A stretch of DNA of 9,045 nt, from positions 1-9,045 of the forward strand of contig JALGZO010000359.1 of the NCBI GenBank assembly GCA_025774865.1. The letters are read 5' to 3'. Position 1 is the first letter of the stretch. Every line of letters starts with the position of its first letter. The notes under the pieces were generated by a model, which was given only the letters and a program-made list of their open reading frames with translations, searched no databases and had not been told where the DNA came from. Positions 1 to 5,937 of the stretch are shown here, piece by piece. A program made the translations under genes and the position numbers. Origin of the DNA: a bacterium (GTDB taxonomy: Bacteria > ARS69).

Positions 1-1465
1 GCACCCACAGGTGCGTGCGCTTCACGACGAAGCCCCGCCCCAGGTCGTCGAGCGTGGCGAAGCTGATCGGGGTGTCCGCCGGGATCTCGATCTTGAACGA
101 GCCGTCCGAATAGACGGGAGCGAAGCCTATCAGCGCGCGCTTCTCGAACTCGTTCGCCGAGAAGTCGCCTCGCTCGCCGCGTTGAGTCGGGCGCGCGGCG
201 ATCACTGCGATTTGGTCGATGGCATCGGTGCCGCGGACGGGCACTTCCTGCCCGTCTTGCGCGCCGTTCCGATTGAAGACGTCCTGCGCGAGGAAGATGC
301 CCGTCGTCTGGCTGTGGTCCACCGTCGATTCGATGACCGGAGGACGAGCGCGCGGCGCGATCAGCTGGGCGTCGTACTCGTTGGTCGCGGGATCGTTGTA
401 GAGGAACGTCAGGTCCTGGATAGAGAGGGTCGCGGGGTCCTCTGGAGTGCCTGCGCCTTCCTGCGCGAGGGTGAACGTGTACAGTGCGTAGTCGACGTCT
501 TCCTCCGTCGCGGCCGGCAGCGTGTACGACGCGATGTAACGGTTCTCCCCGAGCGGGAACGGGTACTTGAACGCGCCGTAGGTCCATGGCGCGCCGTCGG
601 TGTTCACGTTCGCGGTGAGTACGTCCCAGTGCAGGTTGCTGTCCGCGGCGGGCGGATCGGCCGGACCCTGCTCCGGCTTGATCAACGCGATCGGACCGGC
701 GTCTTCGTTGATCATCGTCGATTCGATGGCAACGAGTCGTCCGTCGCCCGTCGGCTGCGCGTGGAAGAAGTTCCGGTTGTGCGGGCCGAAACTGTGGAAC
801 GTGCCGGTACCGTCCGGATTCATCGCGAACAGAGGAAAGCGGTTGAACGTTCCGAAGTGGTCCCAGCGCGTGTAGACGACGCGACCATCGGGCAGCAGCG
901 CCGGATCGAAATCGTCGCTCTGGTTGAAGCTGATGCGCTCCATCGCGGAGCCGTCGTGGTTACACACGTAGAGGCGCTCGGCCGGCGAGTGGTTGTACTC
1001 GTCCATCTCGTCGTCACGGGAGCTCGTGAACAGGATCTTGCCGTCCGGCCGGTAGAGCGGGTCGAAGTCGTGCCCGCCCCCGGACGTTATCTGGCGGAGG
1101 TTTCCGCCATCGGCGTCGATCTCCCAGATGTTGCGATCGGACGCGCCGGGGGGGCGCATCGAGAAGAGGATCTTCGTGCCGTCGAAGGACACGCACGGAT
1201 CGGAGACGCTCGCCCCGACGAAGTTCGTCAGAGGCGTCACGTTGCCGTCGGGCGCGATCGGGGAGATGCGGTAGAGATTGCCTTCCGCCCAGCTCCGATT
1301 GAGCGTTTCCTCGCCCGTGGTCTTCACGAACACGAGCGCCGCGGTGGTCTCTTCCGACACGATCAAGTCGTCGGGCGCGCTACTGCGACAGCCGGCGAGA
1401 AGGAGCACCACCCCGGTCCCCACGAACAGGCCTCGAAATCGTGGCCGCGAATCGCTGCTTTTCAT
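1..1465 (-). CDS. HzsA-like PD40/TolB-propeller lipoprotein (3' end cut by window)
   Basis: Large predicted lipoprotein; 488 codons are visible and the C-terminus lies beyond the left edge. Residues 1-26 form a signal peptide ending in a perfect lipobox (LAGC, Cys26), so it should be lipid-anchored and face the periplasm or cell surface. Residues about 85-200 hold PD40/WD40-like blades (SFDGTKILFS, RPDGKILFTSSRD, LPDGRVVYTRWDH). The YTRWDH motif at 198-203 and the following LFAMNPDGTG are typical of the middle domain of hydrazine synthase alpha-like proteins. Further on, APRARPPVIE and DGSFKIEIPADTPISF match the stretch that in relatives precedes a CxxCH heme site; the window ends at RTHLWV, just before it. 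No CxxCH is visible in the part present. The ATG at 1465 has GAGGAG six bases upstream. It is last of three co-directional genes, 38 bp after the barrel gene. The family occurs far outside anammox bacteria, so hydrazine chemistry is not implied; substrate unknown. Confidence 0.85.
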   Translation of the reverse strand, partial: MKSSDSRPRFRGLFVGTGVVLLLAGCRSSAPDDLIVSEETTAALVFVKTTGEETLNRSWAEGNLYRISPIAPDGNVTPLTNFVGASVSDPCVSFDGTKILFSMRPPGASDRNIWEIDADGGNLRQITSGGGHDFDPLYRPDGKILFTSSRDDEMDEYNHSPAERLYVCNHDGSAMERISFNQSDDFDPALLPDGRVVYTRWDHFGTFNRFPLFAMNPDGTGTFHSFGPHNRNFFHAQPTGDGRLVAIESTMINEDAGPIALIKPEQGPADPPAADSNLHWDVLTANVNTDGAPWTYGAFKYPFPLGENRYIASYTLPAATEEDVDYALYTFTLAQEGAGTPEDPATLSIQDLTFLYNDPATNEYDAQLIAPRARPPVIESTVDHSQTTGIFLAQDVFNRNGAQDGQEVPVRGTDAIDQIAVIAARPTQRGERGDFSANEFEKRALIGFAPVYSDGSFKIEIPADTPISFATLDDLGRGFVVKRTHLWV

Positions 1466-1471
1466 GAACAT

Positions 1472-1477
1472 CTCCTC
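1472..1477 (-). promoter_or_regulatory. Ribosome binding site for the HzsA-like gene
   Basis: GAGGAG on the minus strand, six bases before the ATG at 1465. It fixes the start immediately before a clean lipoprotein signal peptide and suggests the gene is translated independently although it is the third gene of the operon. Confidence 0.7.
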
Positions 1478-1503
1478 GGGGGTGGTTGCTTGACGGCGAC
1501 GGC

Positions 1504-2124
1504 TCATCGGTCGAGACCTCGATAGAAGGCGAGCGCGACGGTGGTCTCTGCATAGCGGTACGCGACGGTGCCGCCGCTTTCGCCGCGGCCGCCGAGAGCA
1601 GTGACGCTGCGCGCCTCGAGCCGGAGAGCGACGTCGTCGCGGACGTAGAGCTCCACGCCGCCACCGGCGGTGAGCGTGTTCTTCGTGACGGGATCGCTGT
1701 TCAGGGACTCGCCCGGGTAGACCAGGATCATCCCGTAGCCGAGCGATCCGTACGGCTGTATCCGCCAGGGCAACGGATACCGGACGATGGCGCTCAGCGT
1801 GTGCAGGAGCGCATGGACTGCCTCTCCGGGGTTGTGTCCGACCGCGGCTTCCCAGCCGAGCCGGTCGTTCGGGTTGTATGCGACTCGCAATACGTAGAGC
1901 CGTTCGCTTCCCAGTTGTCCGAAACCCGGGCTGAACGAGATTCGCGAGAGGAACGGTCGCGCCCCTGCGTCGAGCCGGAGCGGGTCCTTGGCGAGCTCGG
2001 GCACGAGGTATTCGCGCCCGTTGAAGACTGCCGAGGGCGACGTGTCGTCAGTCTCCGCGGGGGAATCCGCGAGCACGAGGCCCGGCAGGCACAGCAGCGC
2101 GAGCGCGAGGGCGCGGCGGCTCAC
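1504..2124 (-). CDS. Exported outer-membrane beta-barrel-like protein
   Basis: 206-residue protein starting at GTG 2124. The GTG shares four bases with the TGA of the upstream cytochrome-like gene (GTGA overlap), which argues for translational coupling. Residues 1-19 are a signal peptide (Arg-Arg, then a Leu/Ala-rich core, probable cleavage at VLA-DS). The mature part alternates polar and hydrophobic/aromatic residues in short strands separated by Gly/Asn/Asp turns, for example RLYVLRVAYNPNDRLGWEAAVG, given here as its two halves RLYVLRVAYN and DRLGWEAAVG, then IQPYGSLGYGMILVY, LTAGGGVELYV and TTVALAFYRG near the C-terminus. This pattern and the size fit a small, roughly eight-stranded outer-membrane barrel of the OmpA-like/'beta-barrel domain' type. 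I cannot assign a specific family. Its place between two envelope lipoproteins suggests a shared envelope function, but eight strands would be too narrow for an open electron conduit. The long upstream extension of this frame is the shadow of the preceding gene and is not part of the protein. Confidence 0.75.
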   Translation of the reverse strand: MSRRALALALLCLPGLVLADSPAETDDTSPSAVFNGREYLVPELAKDPLRLDAGARPFLSRISFSPGFGQLGSERLYVLRVAYNPNDRLGWEAAVGHNPGEAVHALLHTLSAIVRYPLPWRIQPYGSLGYGMILVYPGESLNSDPVTKNTLTAGGGVELYVRDDVALRLEARSVTALGGRGESGGTVAYRYAETTVALAFYRGLDR

Positions 2125-2543
2125 CGGAATTCCCCCGCGAGGATCCAGTCGAGGATCGTCTGATAGCCGGCGTCGTCGGGGCTCGTGAACGGTTCCCAGC
2201 TGTGGGTCGCTCCGCCGGCGTCGGCGGCGAGAGGCTTTGTCAGGAGCGAGCTCATCTCCGGCGACCAGGGATCCACCTGAAGGCGGGCCTGCTCGAAGTC
2301 GAATGCCGCATCGAGCGCGGTCAGAGGTGACAGCTCGAAGGTCCCGCGGATTCCGCCCCCGTGACACTCGACCGCGTGGCAGCCGGCGTCGACCAGCACC
2401 GGAGCGACGCGCGTCTGGAACTGCGCGTAGTCCAGATGGTAGTCCTCCCCGCCCCCGGCCGGCGTCGGGGCCGTGCCGGGGTCGGCGCATCCGCCAGCCC
2501 CTCCGGCGAGGGCGACGAGAACCGCTGTTTCAATCCTGAGCAT
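2121..2543 (-). CDS. Small cytochrome c-like lipoprotein with one C-x4-C-H site
   Basis: 140-residue protein starting at ATG 2543. Residues 1-19 form a hydrophobic export signal ending GAGGC; Cys19 is the likely lipidated residue although Ala at -3 is not the usual Leu. A Pro/Gly-rich linker is followed by FQTRVAPVLVDAGCHAVECHGG. Its core reads Cys55-His-Ala-Val-Glu-Cys60-His61-Gly-Gly, a C-x4-C-H site where standard c-type cytochromes have C-x2-C-H. The remainder (FELSP, LQVDPWSPEMSSLLTKPL, THSWEPF, YQTILDWI) matches the small one-heme-like domains common in planctomycete and related envelope proteins, where the tail helix reads 'Y..il.WI..G'. It is first of the three-gene operon with the beta-barrel and the HzsA-like lipoprotein. 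Likely role: periplasmic electron transfer or a heme-bearing partner. Whether heme is actually attached at this spacing is uncertain. The start at 2543 is preferred over an in-frame ATG at 2651 because only the former opens directly on the signal peptide. Its Shine-Dalgarno match is weak. Confidence 0.8.
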   Translation of the reverse strand: MLRIETAVLVALAGGAGGCADPGTAPTPAGGGEDYHLDYAQFQTRVAPVLVDAGCHAVECHGGGIRGTFELSPLTALDAAFDFEQARLQVDPWSPEMSSLLTKPLAADAGGATHSWEPFTSPDDAGYQTILDWILAGEFR

Positions 2544-2897
2544 TCTCAACTCGGCGTGAAGGCGTGGGGTTCGTGTGGAAGACCGGAGTCCAGCAAGGGA
2601 CGGGCCAGCAAAACCGATGGCGTCGGTGCCGCAGGATTGGCGGCGGTTCACCGAGTTTCGCAGTCGCGCGCAGCGAGCCGAGCCGGCAACTGTGCAAAGC
2701 CAAAGGAGGCTGGGCAGATTGCGAACATCTCGAGGCCGACGATTGCCGGCGATTCGTCATGACTTGCGCCCGTCCCACAAGAACTGCTAAAGCCGGTCGT
2801 GAATCAGGACGATTTGCAAGCGATCGACAGGAATCACGACGACCACGCGTCTCGGCGAGGATCGGTGGTTTCCGTACGTGGGAGGAGGGATCAGCAG
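2544..2897. other. Divergent intergenic region between envelope operon and lipoprotein gene
   Basis: 354 bases without a convincing gene. It must hold the promoters of the minus-strand operon (from 2543) and the plus-strand lipoprotein gene (2898). I looked for -35/-10 pairs on both strands and found only weak matches (for example a TTGCGC-like box with a poor CTAAAG partner on the plus strand), so I call none. Short open frames here have no recognisable protein character. No long inverted repeat or tRNA-like fold was seen. Confidence 0.5.
2884..2889 (+). promoter_or_regulatory. Ribosome binding site deciding the 2898 start
   Basis: GGAGGG, the downstream part of the purine run GGAGGAGGG at 2881-2889, lies eight bases before ATG 2898. 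It selects this start over an in-frame ATG at 2799, which would add 33 charged residues in front of the lipoprotein signal. Confidence 0.75.
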
Positions 2898-3737
2898 ATG
2901 CGATTCGTGGATTGGAAGTTCAGAAGGCTCGCGTTCCTCGTCGTGCTGCCGGTCGCGCTGTTCAGCGGCTGCGGCGACGACCAGACCAGCAACGATCCGG
3001 TGCAGCCCGTCTCGGAGCAGACGGCCGTGGAGGCCGCGGTAGCCACGACCGAGTTCATCGACACCTTCATCAACTCGATCGCAACCGTTATCACCGGAGA
3101 CCTGACGGGCGGTCTCGCGACGCTGCGTCTGCCGTCCTCGATGGTAGGCGACATCTCGAGGGACGATGTCTGTCTGAGTCAGGCGGCGACCTGCGAGCAA
3201 AGCTGGGACGGCACGAATCATACGGCGACGTGCAGCTCGACCAGTCAGGATTGCTCGGTCACGGCTCTCGTGCTCGTCCAGTTCCTAGATCAGCTCGGTC
3301 AGTCGCAGGCGGAGCCGGACCAGTCGACCGAGGAGTTCACGTACAACGTCGACATGACCATCGACTTCGTGGTCACGGAAGCGCCCCCGGGTCGTGCCGC
3401 CGACTTCATCGACTACTACTTCGACTTCAACAACGACATGTCGGTACGGGACATCCCGCAACAGGTGTATCAGGCGCAGGGCACCGGATCGATGGATCTT
3501 CGAATCTCCGGAGAGCTGGATGGGCAGACGTTCGACGAGGCGGCCGGCATTTCCTGGTCGTACGACCTCGACGTACCGGCGAAGGGCGGATGCTCGACGG
3601 GAACGGTCCAGATCTCCGTGGGCCAGTACACCGCCGTCGCGACCTACGGTTCGACTGGTCAATACACCGTGGTGGTGTTCCTCGACGGCCAGGAGGTTCA
3701 TCAGGAGCAAGGAACCTCCAGCTGCATGTTGGGCTAG
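2898..3737 (+). CDS. Hypothetical lipoprotein with six mature cysteines besides the anchor
   Basis: 279-residue protein of unknown function. Residues 1-25 are a typical lipoprotein signal: basic N-region, hydrophobic FLVVLPVAL core, lipobox FSGC with Cys25 as the anchor, then GDDQ. Asp at +3 and +4 but Gly at +2 gives no classical inner-membrane retention signal, so outer-membrane sorting is plausible. The mature chain is acidic and Thr/Ser/Gln-rich. Residues 40-70 look helical (VEAAVATTEFIDTFINSI). After that come four clustered cysteines (92, 99, 112, 119) in a Ser/Thr-rich segment, then beta-type sequence. Cys232 and Cys276 near the C-terminus bracket two short strand-rich repeats (TAVATYGSTG, TVVVFLDG). 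Six mature cysteines could form three disulfides in the periplasm. I do not recognise the family. The gene stands alone, divergent from the cytochrome-like operon, and is followed by a strong hairpin, so it is probably monocistronic. Confidence 0.8.
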   Translation: MRFVDWKFRRLAFLVVLPVALFSGCGDDQTSNDPVQPVSEQTAVEAAVATTEFIDTFINSIATVITGDLTGGLATLRLPSSMVGDISRDDVCLSQAATCEQSWDGTNHTATCSSTSQDCSVTALVLVQFLDQLGQSQAEPDQSTEEFTYNVDMTIDFVVTEAPPGRAADFIDYYFDFNNDMSVRDIPQQVYQAQGTGSMDLRISGELDGQTFDEAAGISWSYDLDVPAKGGCSTGTVQISVGQYTAVATYGSTGQYTVVVFLDGQEVHQEQGTSSCMLG

Positions 3738-3757
3738 GGTCAGCTGTCCGGAAGAGC

Positions 3758-3779
3758 GGGCCGGGGTCTCCCCCGGCCC
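3758..3779. terminator. GC-rich hairpin, likely bidirectional terminator
   Basis: A perfect 9-bp stem, GGGCCGGGG with CCCCGGCCC, closes a TCTC loop. It sits in the 43-bp gap between two convergent genes, 21 bases after the lipoprotein stop and two bases from the stop of the diguanylate cyclase gene. No T-run follows on either strand, so it departs from the textbook intrinsic terminator. Position and symmetry nevertheless suit transcription stop or mRNA 3'-end protection for both genes. Confidence 0.6.
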
Positions 3780-3780
3780 C

Positions 3781-4809
3781 TCAGTCGGAGATCGTGTTGC
3801 GCCCGGCGTTCTTGGCCGCGTAGACGGCCTGGTCGGCCCGAGCGATGAGCGTGGTGGGGGTCTCGCCGTCCTCGGGGTAGGTGGCAACCCCCAGGCTCAA
3901 CGTGACGCAGCCGAGCGGCTGCGTCTCGCGCCCTTCGAAGGGATACCCCGCCACGGCGATCCGGATCGAGTCCGCGAGCTCGAGACCATCCTCCTTGGAG
4001 AAGCGGGGAAGAAGCGCGACGAGTTCCTCACCGCCGTAGCGGGCCACGATTCCTCGGTCACCCACCTTCTCGGTGGTCAGTTTCGCGATCGCCTTCAGAA
4101 CGCGGTCGCCGGCGAGGTGGCCGTGCGTATCGTTGAACTGCTTGAAGTGGTCCACGTCCATGAACACGACCGAGACCGGCGTGTGATCCTTCTCGGCGAC
4201 GTTCAGCACGCGAATCAGAGCGTCACGAAAGCTCCGATGGTTGTAGAGCCCCGTGAGCCCGTCTCGATTCGCGGACTCCTTCAAGTTGTCGGCCAGACGG
4301 ACGAGGGCGGTGTTCGCTTCGTTGAGGTCTGACGCCTTGGCCCTCAGTTGCTCCGTCAGTCGTCGGTTCTCTTCGACCAGGGCGGCCTTGTCGGCGGCCC
4401 GGTTGACCACCGACGTGATCACGGCGAGCTCGTCGAACGGCTTGCGCATGAAATCGTAGGCGCCGGACCGCAGCGCCCCCATGGTCGCCTCGATCGTCGC
4501 ATGGCTCGTCATGATGACGACGACAGTGTCGGAGTCGAGGGCCTTGACTGCGTCGAGAAGCTCGAGCCCGGACATCTTTCCCATCACGATGTCGGTCACG
4601 ACGACCGGATGCGGTCGGTCCCGAAACACGGCGAGGGCGCGCTCGCCGCTTTCGACCGCCGTGACCTCGTAGCCCTCCTCCCGGAGGACCTCGCTGATCA
4701 CGAGGCGGAGCGTCTCTTCGTCCTCGGCCAGGAGCACGGGCGGACGGCTCTTCTTCGGCTCGGACCGCGCCGACTCGCGGGGCCTCTCGATGGGATTCTC
4801 GGGTCGCAT
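3781..4809 (-). CDS. Response regulator-type diguanylate cyclase (REC-GGDEF)
   Basis: 342-residue cytoplasmic protein predicted to make cyclic di-GMP from two GTP when its receiver domain is phosphorylated. After a charged tail (1-22) comes a REC domain (about 24-142) with the acidic pocket Glu29-Asp30, phospho-acceptor Asp73 (VVVTDIVMGKMSG), switch Thr101 and Lys123 (KPF). Residues 143-180 are a heptad-like Glu/Leu/Asn-rich linker, probably a dimer coiled coil as in PleD/WspR-type enzymes. The GGDEF domain starts at RDGLTGLYNHRSF (182-194). It has MDVDHFKQFND (217-227) with metal/GTP-binding Asp218 and the HGHLAGD turn, and the signature YGGEEL (258-263), an active-type variant. The RxxD inhibitory I-site normally found six residues before the signature is missing (GDRG at 250-253). 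No histidine kinase gene is in the window, so its partner is encoded elsewhere. The ATG at 4809 follows GGGGAGAG with unusually short spacing; the exact start is therefore less sure than the function. Confidence 0.93.
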   Translation of the reverse strand: MRPENPIERPRESARSEPKKSRPPVLLAEDEETLRLVISEVLREEGYEVTAVESGERALAVFRDRPHPVVVTDIVMGKMSGLELLDAVKALDSDTVVVIMTSHATIEATMGALRSGAYDFMRKPFDELAVITSVVNRAADKAALVEENRRLTEQLRAKASDLNEANTALVRLADNLKESANRDGLTGLYNHRSFRDALIRVLNVAEKDHTPVSVVFMDVDHFKQFNDTHGHLAGDRVLKAIAKLTTEKVGDRGIVARYGGEELVALLPRFSKEDGLELADSIRIAVAGYPFEGRETQPLGCVTLSLGVATYPEDGETPTTLIARADQAVYAAKNAGRNTISD

Positions 4810-4935
4810 CTCTCCCCGCTCTCGGTCCGAGGCCCTGGGGGCCGGTTCGTCCTCCTTTCGTGTTTTCGTGCCCCGAGGAGCTGATCTTGAGCCGAAGCGT
4901 TCGGGCCAGGTGTGGCGCGTCGGGCCCGATCACGG

Positions 4936-4941
4936 TATACA
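4936..4941 (+). promoter_or_regulatory. Possible -10 box for the META-domain gene
   Basis: TATACA stands out as an AT-rich hexamer in the GC-rich 171-bp divergent gap between the cyclase and META-domain genes, 40 bases before ATG 4981. The -35 position at 17-bp spacing reads TGGCGC, a poor match. GTATAC is itself palindromic and could serve either direction. Weak call. Confidence 0.25.
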
Positions 4942-4980
4942 GACCCCTCAGACGGCTCGTGCGAACGGTTGGGGGGCCTC

Positions 4981-5937
4981 ATGCTTCGTCGGCGATGGAC
5001 TCGATGGCAGATCGGTCTGCCGCTTCTGGCCGGGATCGCGGTCGTGGCCGCCGCCGTCGGTGATCCCGGCGAGGAGTCGGAGACGGGATCCGGGCTGGCC
5101 CCGAGCTGGGAGGAGCTCGCCAACTTCACGTTCGAAGGCGTCTACCCGCGGCCGGTTCGCCTGACCGACGGCCGCTGGGAGGGGGACCCCTTCGTGCCGG
5201 ACGGAGCGTCGCGCCCGTCGCTCGAGATCGCCGACCCGGTTCTGGTCACGGGTGACCTCGACGGAGACGGCTCGGACGAGGCCGTCGTCCTTCTCATGCA
5301 GGCCTCGGGGGGGAGCGGGCTCTTCCATCACCTGGCCGTTGTCAGCCGGGAGGGCGGCGCCCTGGTGCAGCGGGGAGCCGCCCCGCTCGGGGACCGCGTC
5401 CAGATCCGGGCCGCTCGGGTGGACGGCGAGCGGGTCATCCTGGAAATCGTCCAGGCTGGCCCCGAGGACGCGATGTGTCGCCCGACGGAGAGGGCCGAGC
5501 TCGTCTGGGAGCTGTTGGATCGGGGGCTCACCCAGATCTCCAGCCGGTTGACCGGGACGCTGTCGATCGCGGATCTCGAAGGGGTCGAGTGGGTGTTGGA
5601 GCGCTTCTCCCGGCAGGAGCCGGCCCCGGGAGACCCCGAGGCGACTCTCGTGGTCGAGGGGGATCGGATTGCGGGCTCGAGCTTCTGCAACCACTACATC
5701 GGCACCGTGACCGGGGCCGCGCCGGGCGAGATCGAGATCGGCCCGCTCGCCGCAACGCGCATGAGCTGCCCCGAGCCGGCGGCGAGCCTGGAGATTCGCT
5801 TTTGGCAGTCACTCGGGGCGGCCCACAGGTTCGCCTTCTTGAACGGGAAGCTGGCCCTTTCGATTCGGCGGGACGGTTCCCTGGAGACGCTGATGTTCAC
5901 GCCCCGCGCCCCGGCCGTAGGCGGCGCTCAGCGGTAG
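4981..5937 (+). CDS. Exported META (HslJ-like) domain protein
   Basis: 318-residue protein. Residues 1-27 contain an Arg/Trp-rich N-region and a hydrophobic LPLLAGIAVVAAAV segment with no lipobox cysteine. This is either a cleaved signal peptide or a membrane anchor, placing the rest in the periplasm. The first mature domain (about 40-195) carries VTGDLDGDGSDEAVVLL (89-105), a Ca2+-loop/FG-GAP-like Asp-rich turn, then GGSGLFHHLAVV and LGDRVQIRA, a layout I recall from other META-associated exported proteins. The C-terminal META domain (about 200-312) shows VEWVLERF with Trp204, IAGSSFCNHYIG with Cys236-Asn237, and LAATRMSCPEP with Cys263. The two cysteines are the conserved pair of HslJ-type domains. 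META proteins are linked to heat shock, novobiocin resistance and envelope stress, but the biochemical activity is unknown. The ATG at 4981 lies just after a GGGGGG-rich stretch; an in-frame ATG at 4912 gives an implausible charged extension. The stop overlaps the convergent beta-helix gene by 10 bp. Confidence 0.85.
   Translation: MLRRRWTRWQIGLPLLAGIAVVAAAVGDPGEESETGSGLAPSWEELANFTFEGVYPRPVRLTDGRWEGDPFVPDGASRPSLEIADPVLVTGDLDGDGSDEAVVLLMQASGGSGLFHHLAVVSREGGALVQRGAAPLGDRVQIRAARVDGERVILEIVQAGPEDAMCRPTERAELVWELLDRGLTQISSRLTGTLSIADLEGVEWVLERFSRQEPAPGDPEATLVVEGDRIAGSSFCNHYIGTVTGAAPGEIEIGPLAATRMSCPEPAASLEIRFWQSLGAAHRFAFLNGKLALSIRRDGSLETLMFTPRAPAVGGAQR

Noticed and set aside
1-1465. Hydrazine synthase, that is anammox metabolism
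   Set aside because: Only the middle-domain type is shared. No hydrazine synthase beta/gamma partners, and such domains are common in non-anammox bacteria.
11-1525. 504-codon open frame on the plus strand
   Set aside because: It lies opposite the HzsA-like gene and translates to Arg/Val/Glu-rich sequence without domains. The minus strand carries a signal peptide, ribosome site and family motifs.
1486-2163. 225-codon open frame on the plus strand
   Set aside because: Antisense to the barrel gene, low-complexity Arg/Glu/Val composition, no signal or motif.
2125-2490. N-terminal extension of the barrel frame
   Set aside because: It is the out-of-frame shadow of the cytochrome-like gene; the GTG at 2124 opens directly on a signal peptide.
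2530-2778. Small open frames in the 2544-2897 gap, including plus-strand 2575-2790
   Set aside because: No good ribosome site, no hydrophobic segment or motif; composition resembles random GC-rich DNA.
2564-3823. 419-codon open frame on the plus strand
   Set aside because: Out of frame with the six-cysteine lipoprotein, Arg/Gly-rich, no recognisable features; a product of high GC.
4948-5694. 248-codon open frame on the minus strand
   Set aside because: Antisense shadow of the META-domain gene with Arg/Pro/Gly-rich sequence.
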